A DNA stretch of 55,903 bases, taken from NCBI GenBank assembly GCA_021413965.1, contig JAIOPI010000012.1, positions 1-55,903 of the forward strand. The letters run 5' to 3'. The stretch is from Lentisphaerota bacterium (lineage in GTDB: Bacteria; Verrucomicrobiota; Kiritimatiellia; UBA8416; JAIOPI01). Within the stretch, counting starts at the first letter, position 1. Each line of letters opens with the position of its first letter. The notes beneath the pieces were generated by a model. That model was not told the origin of the DNA and did not search any database. It saw only the letters and a program-made list of their open reading frames with translations. Shown here one piece after another: positions 43,471-52,225 of the stretch. Made by a program: the position numbers and the translations under genes.

Positions 43471-43510
43471 GGAGGCTTGTGAACCACGCCCGGCAATATC
43501 CAGGAAAGAA

Positions 43511-43599
43511 TGCTCCCGCAGCGGCGCAGAGGCCGGAAAGCATGCCTTTCTCCGCGAACTTTGTGGCTCTGCGGGAGATTCCCGCCGAGAACGTGACAA
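43511..43599 (+). repeat. Short copy of the CTCCCGCAGAG repeat between gatC and gatA
   Basis: Arms gctcccgcagcggcgcagag (43511-43530) and ggctctgcgggagattcccg (43564-43583) pair closely, without the internal hairpins seen at 1933-2100. It ends with the shared tail gagaacgtg. It sits in the middle of the gat operon, 169 bases wide. Confidence 0.65.
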
Positions 43600-43639
43600 C
43601 CGTAGGCCAGGCCGACACCCCGGCCGAGTGTTCCCGCCC

Positions 43640-45091
43640 ATGACCCCCGACCTCACATCTCTCACCGTCCACGGCGCGCTGGCGTTGCTGGAGAGCAAGG
43701 CCTGCACGGCGGTGGACCTGGTCGACGCGCTGGTGGCGGCCATCGCGGCGCGCGATCCGGAGCTGGGCGCGTACGTGTCGCTCGATGCGGACGGGGCGCG
43801 GCGCGAGGCGGAGGCGGCGGACAAGGCCCGGGCGGCGGGCACGGGCGGGCGGCTGTGTGGCATCCCGGTCGCCGTGAAGGATGTGTTGAACGTGCGCGGC
43901 CAGCCCTGCACCTGCGCCTCGCGCATCCTGCAGGGCTACGTGGCGCCCTACGACGCCACGGCGATCGCGCGCCTGCGCGCGGCCGGCGCCGTCATGCTCG
44001 GCCGGACAAACATGGATGAGTTTGCCATGGGCGGCAGCACGGAGAACTCGGCGCTCAAGCGCACGCGCAATCCGCGCCATCCGGACTACGTTCCGGGCGG
44101 CTCCAGCGGCGGGTCGGCGGCGGCGGTGGCCGGCGGCGTGGCGCTGTGCGCGCTGGGCACGGACACCGGCGGCTCGATCCGCCAGCCGGCGGCCTTCTGC
44201 GGGTGTGTCGGCCTCAAGCCCTCCTACGGCCGCGTCTCCCGCTATGGGCTGACGGCGTTCGCCTCCTCCCTCGACCAGGTCGGCCCCATGACCCGCACCG
44301 TGCGCGACGCCGCGCTCCTGCAGGAAGTGCTGGGGGGCGTTGACCCCATGGACTCCACCAGCGTGGCGGCCCCGGTGCCGGCGTACACCGAGCGGCTGAC
44401 GACGGACCTGCGCGGCATGACGCTGGGGGTGCCCAGGGAGTATGTTGTCGACGGGTTGGATGCCGGGGTGGAGCGCGCCGTGCGGGCGGCGATTGAGCGC
44501 TGTCGAGAGCTGGGCGCGCGCGTGATCGAGGTGAGCCTGCCGCACACGCGCTACGCGATCGCCACCTACTATGTCATCGCCACGGCCGAGGCGTCCGCCA
44601 ACCTGGCGCGCTTCGACGGCGTGCGGTATGGCCAGCGCTGCGCGGACGCGGCGGATCCGCTGGATCTGTATGAGCGCACGCGCGCGGCCGGCTTTGGTCC
44701 CGAGGTCAAGCGGCGCATCATCCTGGGCACGTATGTACTCAGCAGCGGCTACTACGATGCGTATTACCTCTCGGCGCAGAAGGTGCGGACGCTGATCCGG
44801 CGCGACTTCGAGCAGGCGTTCGCGCAGTGCGACGCCCTCGTCACGCCCTGCACGCCGACGCCCGCGTACCGATTCGGCGAGAAAACCGACGACCCGCTGC
44901 AGATGTACCTGGGGGATATTTTCACGGTGACGGCCAACCTGGCGGGCATCTGCGGGCTGTCCGTGCCCTGCGGCGTGGCGGGAGGCCTGCCGGTGGGACT
45001 TCAGATTCTCGGCCCGGCCTTCAAGGAAGAGCAGATCCTGCGCGTCGGCCACGCCTATGAGCTGGCGCGGGGCGAAGGGTGGCTGGGATGA
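43640..45091 (+). CDS. gatA: Asp/Glu-tRNA amidotransferase subunit A (amidase)
   Basis: This 483-aa amidase releases ammonia from Gln for GatB. The Ser-cisSer-Lys triad is visible: Lys80 (IPVAVKD), Ser155 (VPGGSSGGS) and Ser179 (GTDTGGSI). The remaining family blocks (CVGLKPSYGRVSRYGL, DQVGPMTRTV) are all present. Start ATG 43640 is upstream of the conserved region by the usual distance, but no good ribosome site precedes it. It overlaps gatB by four bases (ATGA). Confidence 0.95.
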   Translation: MTPDLTSLTVHGALALLESKACTAVDLVDALVAAIAARDPELGAYVSLDADGARREAEAADKARAAGTGGRLCGIPVAVKDVLNVRGQPCTCASRILQGYVAPYDATAIARLRAAGAVMLGRTNMDEFAMGGSTENSALKRTRNPRHPDYVPGGSSGGSAAAVAGGVALCALGTDTGGSIRQPAAFCGCVGLKPSYGRVSRYGLTAFASSLDQVGPMTRTVRDAALLQEVLGGVDPMDSTSVAAPVPAYTERLTTDLRGMTLGVPREYVVDGLDAGVERAVRAAIERCRELGARVIEVSLPHTRYAIATYYVIATAEASANLARFDGVRYGQRCADAADPLDLYERTRAAGFGPEVKRRIILGTYVLSSGYYDAYYLSAQKVRTLIRRDFEQAFAQCDALVTPCTPTPAYRFGEKTDDPLQMYLGDIFTVTANLAGICGLSVPCGVAGGLPVGLQILGPAFKEEQILRVGHAYELARGEGWLG

Positions 45092-46518
45092 ACTACCTCA
45101 CGTCCATCGGGCTCGAGGTTCACGTCCAGCTGCGGACGCGGTCGAAGATGTTCTGCGGCTGCGCGGTGGGCTTTGGCGCGGAACCGAACACGCAGACCTG
45201 CCCGGTATGCCTGGGCTATCCGGGCGCGATGCCGACCATGAACGGGGAGGCGGTGCGGCTGACGGTGCGGACCGGGCTGACCATTGGCGCGCAGATCAAC
45301 GCGCGCAGCAAGTTCGACCGCAAGAGCTACTTCTACCCGGACATGCCCAAGAACTACCAGATTTCGCAGTACGACCAGCCGCTGTGCGAGCACGGGAGCG
45401 TGCAGATCGACACGCCGGCCGGCGGGAAAGTCGTGCGCATCCGCCGCATCCACCTGGAAGAGGATGTGGCCAAGAACATGCACTTCGCGAATGCGAGCGG
45501 AGTGGATTTCAACCGGGCGGGCACGCCGCTCATGGAGATCGTCACCCAGCCGGACATCACGTCGGCGGAAGAGGCGTTTGCGTTCCTGGTCGCGCTCAAG
45601 CAGATCCTGCAGTACGCCGAGGTCAGCGACTGCAACCTGGAAGAAGGCAACATCCGCTGCGACGTGAATTGCAGCGTCCGGCCCGAGGGGCAGGAGCAGC
45701 TGGGCACCAAGACGGAGCTGAAGAACCTGAACACGTTCAAGGGCGTGCTCAATGCCTTGAAGTACGAGGCGCCGCGCCAGGTCGAGGTCCTGCGCCGCGG
45801 CGGCACGATCGTGCAGGAGACGCGCCGCTGGGACGGCGACGCGGGCATCACGACGTCGATGCGCACGAAGGAAGACGCGCACGATTACCGCTACTTTCCG
45901 GAGCCCGACTTGATGCCGGTGGTGCTGGCGCCCGCGCAGGTGGAGGCGTGGCGCGCGACGCTGCCCGAGATGCCCCGCGCGCGCCGCGAGCGATTCGTGA
46001 GCGAGTATGGCCTGCCCGACTACGACGCCGGCGTGCTGGTGGCCGACAAGGTGGTCGCCGATTTCTTCGAGGCGGCGGCACGCCAGGCGCCGAATGCCAA
46101 GGCCGTGTCCAACTGGATGATGACGGAGATGCTACGGTTGCTGGGGGAGACGGAGCGGGACATCCGGTCGGTGCCGATCACGCCCCAGGCGCTCGCCGGG
46201 CTGGTGCGGCTGACCGAGGCGCGCACCATCAACTCGAACACCGCCAAGGAGATCTTTGCGGAGCTGTTCGAGAAGGGCGGCGATCCGGAGGCGATGGTGA
46301 AGCAGCGCGGGCTGGGGCAGGTCAGCGACACCGGCGCCATCGCGGCGCTGGTGGACGAGGCGATTGCCGAGAATGCCAAGTCCGTCGAGGATTACCGCAA
46401 GGGCAAGCTCGCGGCGGCCAAGTTCATCGTCGGGCAGGTCATGAAGAGGTCCAAGGGCAAGGCCGACCCGCAGCTGGTGACGAAGTTGCTGGAGGAGCGC
46501 CTGGCCGCGGGCGCGTGA
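45088..46518 (+). CDS. gatB: Asp/Glu-tRNA amidotransferase subunit B
   Basis: This 476-aa GatB has an N-terminal kinase/amidase-partner core (IGLEVHVQLRTRSKMFCG, CPVCLGYPGAMPTMN, FDRKSYFYPDMPKNYQISQY) and the C-terminal tail domain (LVDEAIAENAKSVEDYRKGK to KADPQLVTKLLEERL) that reads tRNA. It phosphorylates and amidates Glu/Asp on misacylated tRNA. ATG 45088 overlaps the gatA stop. After its stop the REP array begins. Confidence 0.95.
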   Translation: MNYLTSIGLEVHVQLRTRSKMFCGCAVGFGAEPNTQTCPVCLGYPGAMPTMNGEAVRLTVRTGLTIGAQINARSKFDRKSYFYPDMPKNYQISQYDQPLCEHGSVQIDTPAGGKVVRIRRIHLEEDVAKNMHFANASGVDFNRAGTPLMEIVTQPDITSAEEAFAFLVALKQILQYAEVSDCNLEEGNIRCDVNCSVRPEGQEQLGTKTELKNLNTFKGVLNALKYEAPRQVEVLRRGGTIVQETRRWDGDAGITTSMRTKEDAHDYRYFPEPDLMPVVLAPAQVEAWRATLPEMPRARRERFVSEYGLPDYDAGVLVADKVVADFFEAAARQAPNAKAVSNWMMTEMLRLLGETERDIRSVPITPQALAGLVRLTEARTINSNTAKEIFAELFEKGGDPEAMVKQRGLGQVSDTGAIAALVDEAIAENAKSVEDYRKGKLAAAKFIVGQVMKRSKGKADPQLVTKLLEERLAAGA

Positions 46519-46673
46519 AGGGCCGGCGGGTTGTGAGGCTGAATCAACGGCGGGGACCGCCGTCTCCAGGGGGCAAGCGGCGTGGAGCCGGCCGGTTGTG
46601 GAGTTGAATTAACGGCGGGGACCGCCGTCTCCAGGCGTCCCCAACCGTTTGGAGCCGGCGGTCCCCGCCGGTC
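46519..46673. repeat. REP array upstream of the RAYT gene
   Basis: Two ~50-base direct repeats (gccggcgggttgtgaggctg at 46522 and gccggccggttgtggagttg at 46589) each lead into an inverted REP-like half acggcggggaccgccgtctc. The final intact REP ggagccggcggtccccgccg is at 46651-46670. The array ends seven bases before the transposase start. Confidence 0.8.
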
Positions 46674-46679
46674 ATTGAC

Positions 46680-47159
46680 GTGACTGATCCTGATCGTCCG
46701 ATCGGCTTCCATCGCCATCCCGCCCATCCGGCACCCGTTCGGCGGCACAATGAACCGATTGTTCTGCATGTGACTGTCTGCACGCGCCTGCGTGGAGATG
46801 TGTTGACCCATGAACGGGCGCACGCGGCTCTCGTGGCAGCATGGCGTCAGGCCACGCATTGGCGCGTGGGCGAATACATGTTGATGCCTGACCACGTTCA
46901 TCTCTTCTGTGTGCCGGGTGTCGCGGAACGCCCGCCTGTCCAGCGGTGGGTAGGATACTGGAAACGGCTGGCGGGCAAGACTCAGGTGGCGTTGCACGGA
47001 GCATTTCAGGAAGACTGCTGGGATACCCAGATGCGCGACCGTGGGCACTACGAGGAGAAGCTCGCGTATGTCCGGCGGAACCCGGAGCGCAAGGGCCTGG
47101 TGCGTCGCGGGGAGCAGTGGCCGTATCGGGGGAAGGTGTTTGATATTGTGTGGTTGTGA
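46680..47159 (+). CDS. REP-associated tyrosine transposase (RAYT, TnpA-REP)
   Basis: This 159-aa protein belongs to the Y1/HUH transposases. It has IVLHVTVCTR, the HUH motif MPDHVHLFC (His-x-His), a downstream YWKRLAGKTQVAL, and YEEKLAYVRRNPERKGLV, which supplies the candidate catalytic Tyr in a typical position. The start is GTG 46680, next to the REP array. RAYTs recognise and mobilise REP hairpins bearing a GGAG/GTAG foot. Identical hairpins lie on both sides and elsewhere in the window (43036, 49482, 52156), so this is a resident REP system. It appears intact. Confidence 0.9.
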   Translation: MTDPDRPIGFHRHPAHPAPVRRHNEPIVLHVTVCTRLRGDVLTHERAHAALVAAWRQATHWRVGEYMLMPDHVHLFCVPGVAERPPVQRWVGYWKRLAGKTQVALHGAFQEDCWDTQMRDRGHYEEKLAYVRRNPERKGLVRRGEQWPYRGKVFDIVWL

Positions 47160-47180
47160 ATCGGGCACCGCTTTCGTTGG

Positions 47181-47281
47181 GACCGGCGGGGACCGCCGGC
47201 TCCAGGGGCAAGCGGCGTGGAGCCGGCCGTCCCGGCCGGTCGGTTGTGGAGTTGAATTAACGGCGGGGACCGCCGTCTCCA
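47181..47281. repeat. REP array downstream of the RAYT gene
   Basis: A REP at 47181-47203 (gaccggcggggaccgccggc), an opposite one at 47219-47240, and a third ~50-base unit ggttgtggagttgaattaac with acggcggggaccgccgtctc repeat the upstream array. The remaining 60 bases to the cytochrome stop hold nothing recognised. Confidence 0.8.
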
Positions 47282-47340
47282 GGGGGCGGATCGCGATGGC
47301 CGATCAGTTCCTGCTCTTTGACCTCTCGTGAGGGACGCGG

Positions 47341-49848
47341 TCAGTTGTGGCGGGCGGCTTCGAGGTCGGCCTGCAACTGCCGCGACGGGGCGTGGGTGGG
47401 ATCGCGGCGCAAGGCTTCCGCGAGAGCGGTGCGGGCGGCGGTGAGATGGTTCTGGCGCGCCAGTACCGTGGCGAGGGCATAAGGCGCGTCGGGGCCGGGA
47501 ATCAGATCGGTGGCGCGCCGGAGGGCGTCCACGGCATCGGGCAGGCGTTCGGCCCCGGCAGAGGCCAATCCCAGATTATACCAGGCGCGCCCGTGCGCGG
47601 GCTCGAGTCGGACGGCCTCCTGCAGGTTGGCCACGGCCAGTTCGGTGCGGCCGGCCTCGTTCCAGGCCAGCGCCAGCTTGTAGCGAAACTCGCCACTGCC
47701 GGGCTCGAGGCGGCAGGCGGCTTCGAGCTGTTGTACGGCGGCGGCGCTGTCGCCCTGCATGGAAAGGACGACCGCAAAGTCATGCCGGATCGCGGCGGCG
47801 TTGGGATCCCATTCGACGGCTGTCCGGTAGTGCGCGGCGGCTTGAGCCAGATCGCCGCGCGCCAGGTAGTAGGCGCCGGCCTGCATCTGCCCGAGCGGTT
47901 GATCGGCAACGTAGTCGAGTACGGCGCGCAACTCCCTGCCGGTTTGGGAATCGGCCTCAAGTTCACCGCGCTGTGCCCAGGCCGCCGCGTGGCGAACCGC
48001 CCGCACGGGATCGTCCAGCAGTTTCTGCGCGTGCGGCCCGGCCGCAAGCGCAGAAACTGACTGCGCTCTGACGAGCGCATTGGAGTGGGAGAGGGCCGCC
48101 TGCAGGGCGGCGGCGACGGGTGGGTCGGCGGACCAGGGGCGCAGGAGTCCGGCGGCGACGGCTTGCCAATAGGCATTGGTATCGCTGGTCAGCATGGTCA
48201 GCAGGCCATCTCGCGCGCCGGGTTGGTTGTTGCGCGCGGCGGCAATCACCTGGGCGCGCCGGCGATAGGGCCGGTCCATCCTGTCGCCATACCAGGCCTG
48301 CGTCCACTCCAGCGCCCAGTCCACGCTCTTGTCCGTGTGGCAGCGATTGCAGGCATTCGGAATGCCGTATTGCCTCGTGAGCAGCGGGTCGGGGATGGTC
48401 TGGCCATGATCATGCCGGCGGTGGCGCTGCATGTAGTAGGTTTGCGGCATGTGGCAGTTCACGCACTCGCCGCCATCCTTCCAGACGTTGAGGCGCTCGC
48501 GGCGCGCGAGTGCCTCCGTGTCGGGGATGGCGAGAGGCGGCGGGAGTGGGGCGCCGAGCCGCGCCTGTGCGAGCGCCTGTTCCATGTTCGGGATCCCATA
48601 CCGCGGATCCACCTTGTGGAAACCGTGGGCGACGGGATCGATGATGGGCGCATTGGTGTAGCTGCTGCCGGGGGCGTGGCAGCGCATGCAGAGCAAGTTC
48701 CCGGGCAAGAGCGTTTTGGCGCTGTGCACCTGGTGGCAATCGGCGCAGCGGATGCCGGCGTTGGCCATGCGGCTGCCGAGGAACGCGGCGTATTCGTAAT
48801 TCTCTTCGCGCACCTGGCCGTCGGCGTAATACGTGTCGGTGCCGTCCACGAGGGTGAGCACGTGGTGGTCGTCGAAGCGGTCGCCGGGGACAAAATCGCC
48901 GGTCAGTTCCATGCGGCGCGCGTGGCAGGTGGCGCAGGTTTCGAAGTTCTGCTGGGGCGTCAGGGGCGGGATCGTGGGGTCGCGCGTGACGGCGTTGGTG
49001 TGGGCGCGGCGCCAGGCGACGTGGTCCTTGAGCGGGCCATGGCAGGCCTCGCAGCCGACGGTCATCTCGGCCATGGTGGTGCGGTAGGTGTCGGTGGCGG
49101 GATCGTAGTTCTTGCGAACGCGCGTGTTGTGGCAAGCGGCGCACATGTTGTTCCAGTTCATCCCGCGGCCGGTCCAATGGCCCCACTCGCCGGGCTGGCG
49201 GTCCTCCTCGCCGTAGACATTAAACCAGTCGTTGCGGAGGGGGTCGAAGGATGCCTCAAGCGTCTGCAGGCGGCCGCCGGGGAAGGGGACAAGGAACTGG
49301 CGCAGCGGGTCGTGCCCGATGACGCGGGCGACGGTGGTGGTTTCGACGTGCCCCGACAGGCCCAGCGTCGCAACGCGATACAGACCATTGCTGCCGCCGA
49401 CCGAAGTAGACTGGGTGCCGTGCTGGAACGTGCGTGACGCGGCGGGGATGGTAGAGGCGGGCACCGCCGGATTGAAGAGATGACCGGCGGGGACCGCCGG
49501 CTCCAGGTTTTCGACAGCTTGGAGCCGGCGGTCCCCGCCGGTCGGTGCGAAGGCGGTGTCATCCCGCGCGGGATCGGGCAGGCGTTCGGCCATGGCGTGG
49601 TTGGAGGTTCGCCAGAGGTCGTAGGCTTCACGGTGGCAGTCGCGGCAGGACTCCGAGCCCGCGTACGGCGCGAAGGCTTCCGCATCCAGGGCAGGGTGCC
49701 GTTCGGGGGCGACGTAATGGTCTTTGGGGTAGAGGTGGCCAAGCCGGTGACGATGGGCGGCGAAGGGCGCCGCCAGTACGGCGGCCAAGGTTATTGCGCC
49801 GAGCAGTGGCAGGCCGTAGCGCCTCACACGTGATGGTGCCGTCAACAC
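47341..49848 (-). CDS. Octaheme c-type cytochrome with TPR domain
   Basis: This 835-aa protein has an N-terminal membrane/signal segment (~13-30) and eight CxxCH heme sites: CRDCH (68-72), CAACH, CEACH, CATCH, CADCH, CMRCH, CVNCH and CNRCH. A C-terminal region has TPR-like repeats (PLGQMQAGAYYLARGDLAQA, AWYNLGLASAGAERLPDAVD). It should act outside the inner membrane in electron transfer, like multiheme cytochromes of the c554 type. GTG 49848 is the start, with GGAGGAA directly upstream. Residues ~102-123 (GGDRRLQAVENLEPAVPAGH region) are encoded by a REP pair inserted in frame. No redox partner genes are nearby. Confidence 0.88.
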   Translation of the reverse strand: MLTAPSRVRRYGLPLLGAITLAAVLAAPFAAHRHRLGHLYPKDHYVAPERHPALDAEAFAPYAGSESCRDCHREAYDLWRTSNHAMAERLPDPARDDTAFAPTGGDRRLQAVENLEPAVPAGHLFNPAVPASTIPAASRTFQHGTQSTSVGGSNGLYRVATLGLSGHVETTTVARVIGHDPLRQFLVPFPGGRLQTLEASFDPLRNDWFNVYGEEDRQPGEWGHWTGRGMNWNNMCAACHNTRVRKNYDPATDTYRTTMAEMTVGCEACHGPLKDHVAWRRAHTNAVTRDPTIPPLTPQQNFETCATCHARRMELTGDFVPGDRFDDHHVLTLVDGTDTYYADGQVREENYEYAAFLGSRMANAGIRCADCHQVHSAKTLLPGNLLCMRCHAPGSSYTNAPIIDPVAHGFHKVDPRYGIPNMEQALAQARLGAPLPPPLAIPDTEALARRERLNVWKDGGECVNCHMPQTYYMQRHRRHDHGQTIPDPLLTRQYGIPNACNRCHTDKSVDWALEWTQAWYGDRMDRPYRRRAQVIAAARNNQPGARDGLLTMLTSDTNAYWQAVAAGLLRPWSADPPVAAALQAALSHSNALVRAQSVSALAAGPHAQKLLDDPVRAVRHAAAWAQRGELEADSQTGRELRAVLDYVADQPLGQMQAGAYYLARGDLAQAAAHYRTAVEWDPNAAAIRHDFAVVLSMQGDSAAAVQQLEAACRLEPGSGEFRYKLALAWNEAGRTELAVANLQEAVRLEPAHGRAWYNLGLASAGAERLPDAVDALRRATDLIPGPDAPYALATVLARQNHLTAARTALAEALRRDPTHAPSRQLQADLEAARHN
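49482..49543. repeat. REP pair inside the octaheme cytochrome gene
   Basis: gaccggcggggaccgccggc (49482-49501) and the opposite ggagccggcggtccccgccg (49521-49540) are family members with the perfect 7-bp stem. They are separated by 16 bases. The insert is read through without stop and adds about 22 residues between the first and second heme sites. Confidence 0.85.
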
Positions 49849-49989
49849 GCTTCCTCCGGGAAAATTCGATCATGGCGCAAGCGCGGTGCAGGGGCAAGCA
49901 CGGGTGCAGTCCTCTCGCGGCTTGATGTCATTGCCGGATCAGTCCATGCTCATCACGCTTTGCCATGGGCCGACGAGGAACAGGAGCGC

Positions 49990-50439
49990 ATGAAGGCTAA
50001 CGTGTCGGTTGGAGTCGTGTGGGGCGTTGGGGTGGTCTGCGCGTTGCTGACGGGGGCATGCGGGCGGCCGGAACCAGTCGCGGAAGCCGTGGCGCCCCCG
50101 GTGGTGGCCGCCCCGGCGTCCGCGCCGGTGGACAGCGCCCGGCTGGTTGGCATCTGGCAGCGGCCGGACGGGGGCTACGTGCTGGAGATCCGCGCGGTGG
50201 CGCCGGGCGGCACGCTTGACTGCGGCTACTTCAATCCGAATCCGATTCGCGTGTCGCAGGCGACGTGGGCGAAAAATGCCGAGCAGGGGCTCGAGGTGTT
50301 TGTGGAATTGCGCGACGTGAACTATCCGGGTGCGACGTATAAGCTGACGTACCGGCCGGCGGAGGACGCGCTGGCGGGCCTCTATCACCAACCCGCCGTG
50401 GGGCAGACGTTCGAGGTGGAATTCGTGCGGCAGAAGTGA
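49990..50439 (+). CDS. Small lipoprotein of unknown function
   Basis: This 149-aa protein has a lipoprotein signal (VCALLTGAC lipobox, Cys24), an Ala/Pro linker, and a domain with LVGIWQRPDGGYVLEIRAVA, NPIRVSQATWAKNAEQGLEV, YKLTYRPAEDALAGLYHQPA and FEVEF. It has the character of a lipocalin-like beta domain. I do not recognise the family firmly. ATG 49990 follows AGGAG. The next small exported gene follows after 137 bases with its own ribosome site. Confidence 0.7.
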   Translation: MKANVSVGVVWGVGVVCALLTGACGRPEPVAEAVAPPVVAAPASAPVDSARLVGIWQRPDGGYVLEIRAVAPGGTLDCGYFNPNPIRVSQATWAKNAEQGLEVFVELRDVNYPGATYKLTYRPAEDALAGLYHQPAVGQTFEVEFVRQK

Positions 50440-50576
50440 TACGAAAGTCGTGGGTGCACGCGCTTGCGGTGCCGCGTCGTGGAAACGCAGAGTGTCGCCG
50501 GGCCCCCGAGCAGACGAGGCGGAGTCCGGATCCGTTGCGTGGTGGTGCGGGCGGGCCCCGTCCAGAGGAGAATCCA

Positions 50577-51179
50577 ATGAAGCGATACGGACGTGTCGGG
50601 CTGGGGATCGTGGCGGCGGGTGCGTTGCTGATCGGGGTGGCCTTGCCGAAGACGAGTGTCGCGGCGGGCGGGCTGGAACTCTCGATTGTGGTGGGGCGAG
50701 ACGCCAGCTATGTGGATCCCGACGGACGCAAGATCCTGATCACGAGCCAGCCCACCGAATTCTCGGTCCAGGTGCGCAATGCGGCAGATGTGTCCAAGCA
50801 GGTCTGGACGGACCGCATGTCGGGCACGCTGAGCAAGTTGCGTTTTGAAGTGACGGACGAGCAAGGCAATCGCACGGTGATCTCGAAGAAGGAGGTCTTC
50901 GGGCAGGGCGAAGTGTGGGCCTCGCGCTATCTGGATCCGGGCGAATCGGTCGTCAGTTCGATTCTGCTGACCCCCGAGGAGTGGAATAACGTGTCCCGCG
51001 TCCCGGCCGGCGAGGTGCGCCGCATCACGGTCCGCGCCATTTACGAAAGCGGATCGGAAACCCTGACCTCCGAGACCTACGAGGTCACGATCGCGCCTTA
51101 CGCGGCCCCGGACATCATGACGCCCCCGCCACCGGTGGCGCCCCCGGATGCCGCGCCGCCCATCACGGTCATTCACTGA
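50577..51179 (+). CDS. Secreted protein of unknown function
   Basis: This 200-aa protein has a signal peptide (MKRYGRVGLGIVAAGALLIG..., cleavage near SVAAGG). The body is beta-rich (LELSIVVGRDASYVDPDGRK, EFSVQVRNAADVSKQVWTDR, GEVRRITVRAIYESGSETLT) and the end is proline-rich. ATG 50577 is chosen because AGAGGAG lies nine bases upstream. It lies between two other exported proteins. No family recognised. Confidence 0.7.
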   Translation: MKRYGRVGLGIVAAGALLIGVALPKTSVAAGGLELSIVVGRDASYVDPDGRKILITSQPTEFSVQVRNAADVSKQVWTDRMSGTLSKLRFEVTDEQGNRTVISKKEVFGQGEVWASRYLDPGESVVSSILLTPEEWNNVSRVPAGEVRRITVRAIYESGSETLTSETYEVTIAPYAAPDIMTPPPPVAPPDAAPPITVIH

Positions 51180-51331
51180 TTTGAAGGACGGCTCGCACCC
51201 GGTGCGGGTCCGGCAGACGGGACGCCCTCCTCGCGGCGGGGACATCCAATAGCCGATTGCCGCGGCGAATCCGGTCTGCTAAGTTTGCGTCGTGGAAGGT
51301 GTGTCGTGACTCAACAGGAAAGGAGTCGTGC

Positions 51332-52078
51332 ATGAAGTTCGAAAGTCTGCTGGCGGTGGTTGTGATGGGTTTGGCGGTGGGGACGGTTCAGGCGCAAACG
51401 GAGGCGGCGGCCGTGAGCGAGCCGAAGTCGGCTTGGAGCGTCGAAGTCACGCCGTATGCGTGGTTGGCGGGCATTGATGCCGACGTCACGGTGCAGGGGA
51501 AGGAAACGAGCGTGGACCAGAGTTTCAGCGATCTGGTCGACAAGGTGGACCTGGCCGGTTCGTTGATGGTGGTGGCCGATCACGACCGCTGGGAAGTCTT
51601 CGGTCAGGGCGACTATTTTGCCTTGTCGCAGGACGGTTCGGTGGGCGAGTTGAACGGCGAAATCGATTCGGACAGTTACATCCTGACGGGGGGTACGGGT
51701 TACCGGTTCGATGGTCCGTTCGAGGGCTCGAAGATTGCGGTGCTGGGTGGCGCGCGCTACACGCACATGAAGAACGAGCTCAAGATCCACAGCGTGGGTT
51801 CGGTGGACAAGACCTCGGAGATTCTGGACGCGCTGTTCATGCTGCGCCCGAGCATTCCGCTGATGGAGAACCTGCGGTTCAACCCCACGCTGAACATTGG
51901 CGCGGGCGATTCGGACCTGACCTACGAACTGCAGCCGGAACTGCAGTACAACTTCACGGAAGCCGTGGCCGGACGTTTCGGCTACCGGCGGGTGTACTAC
52001 AAGGAAGAGCAGAGCAACGGCAACGAGTTTGATGGCTCGTTCACGGGCTTCCTGATCGGCCTCGGCGTCATTCTGTAA
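51332..52078 (+). CDS. Outer-membrane beta-barrel-like protein
   Basis: This 248-aa protein has a cleavable signal peptide (MKFESLLAVVVMGLAVGTVQ-A). The mature part alternates hydrophobic and polar residues as in small outer-membrane barrels: WSVEVTPYAWLAGIDADVTV, LAGSLMVVADHDRWEVFGQG, DSYILTGGTGYRFDGPF, ending FTGFLIGLGVIL with a hydrophobic C-terminus as in OM proteins. Start ATG 51332 follows AAAGGAG. A rho-independent terminator lies directly downstream. Confidence 0.78.
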   Translation: MKFESLLAVVVMGLAVGTVQAQTEAAAVSEPKSAWSVEVTPYAWLAGIDADVTVQGKETSVDQSFSDLVDKVDLAGSLMVVADHDRWEVFGQGDYFALSQDGSVGELNGEIDSDSYILTGGTGYRFDGPFEGSKIAVLGGARYTHMKNELKIHSVGSVDKTSEILDALFMLRPSIPLMENLRFNPTLNIGAGDSDLTYELQPELQYNFTEAVAGRFGYRRVYYKEEQSNGNEFDGSFTGFLIGLGVIL

Positions 52079-52106
52079 GGATCCGCCCCGCGCTGGCGGT
52101 TGCGTG

Positions 52107-52145
52107 AAAGAGGGGCGAGGGGCAACCTCGTCCCTCTTTTTCTTT
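52107..52145 (+). terminator. Rho-independent terminator after the beta-barrel gene
   Basis: A 14-base stem aaagaggggcgagg / cctcgtccctcttt (one mismatch) with a 5-base loop is followed by tttct. It is placed 28 bases past the beta-barrel stop. Confidence 0.85.
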
Positions 52146-52155
52146 AGGCTGGAGA

Positions 52156-52178
52156 GACCGGCGGGGACCGCCGGCTCC
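52156..52178 (-). repeat. Single REP element
   Basis: gaccggcggggaccgccggc plus tcc on the + strand is a REP of the RAYT family in opposite orientation, between the terminator and the STAS-like gene. A diverged copy (acccgcggggaccgcgggct) lies at 52666-52685. Confidence 0.8.
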
Positions 52179-52225
52179 AGAGTGGCGACGGTGAATGCCG
52201 CCATCAGGCGGGAGGAGACGTAACG

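Noticed and set aside
46519..47281. CRISPR array
   Set aside because: The repeats around the transposase are inverted REP hairpins with no regular spacers and no cas genes nearby.
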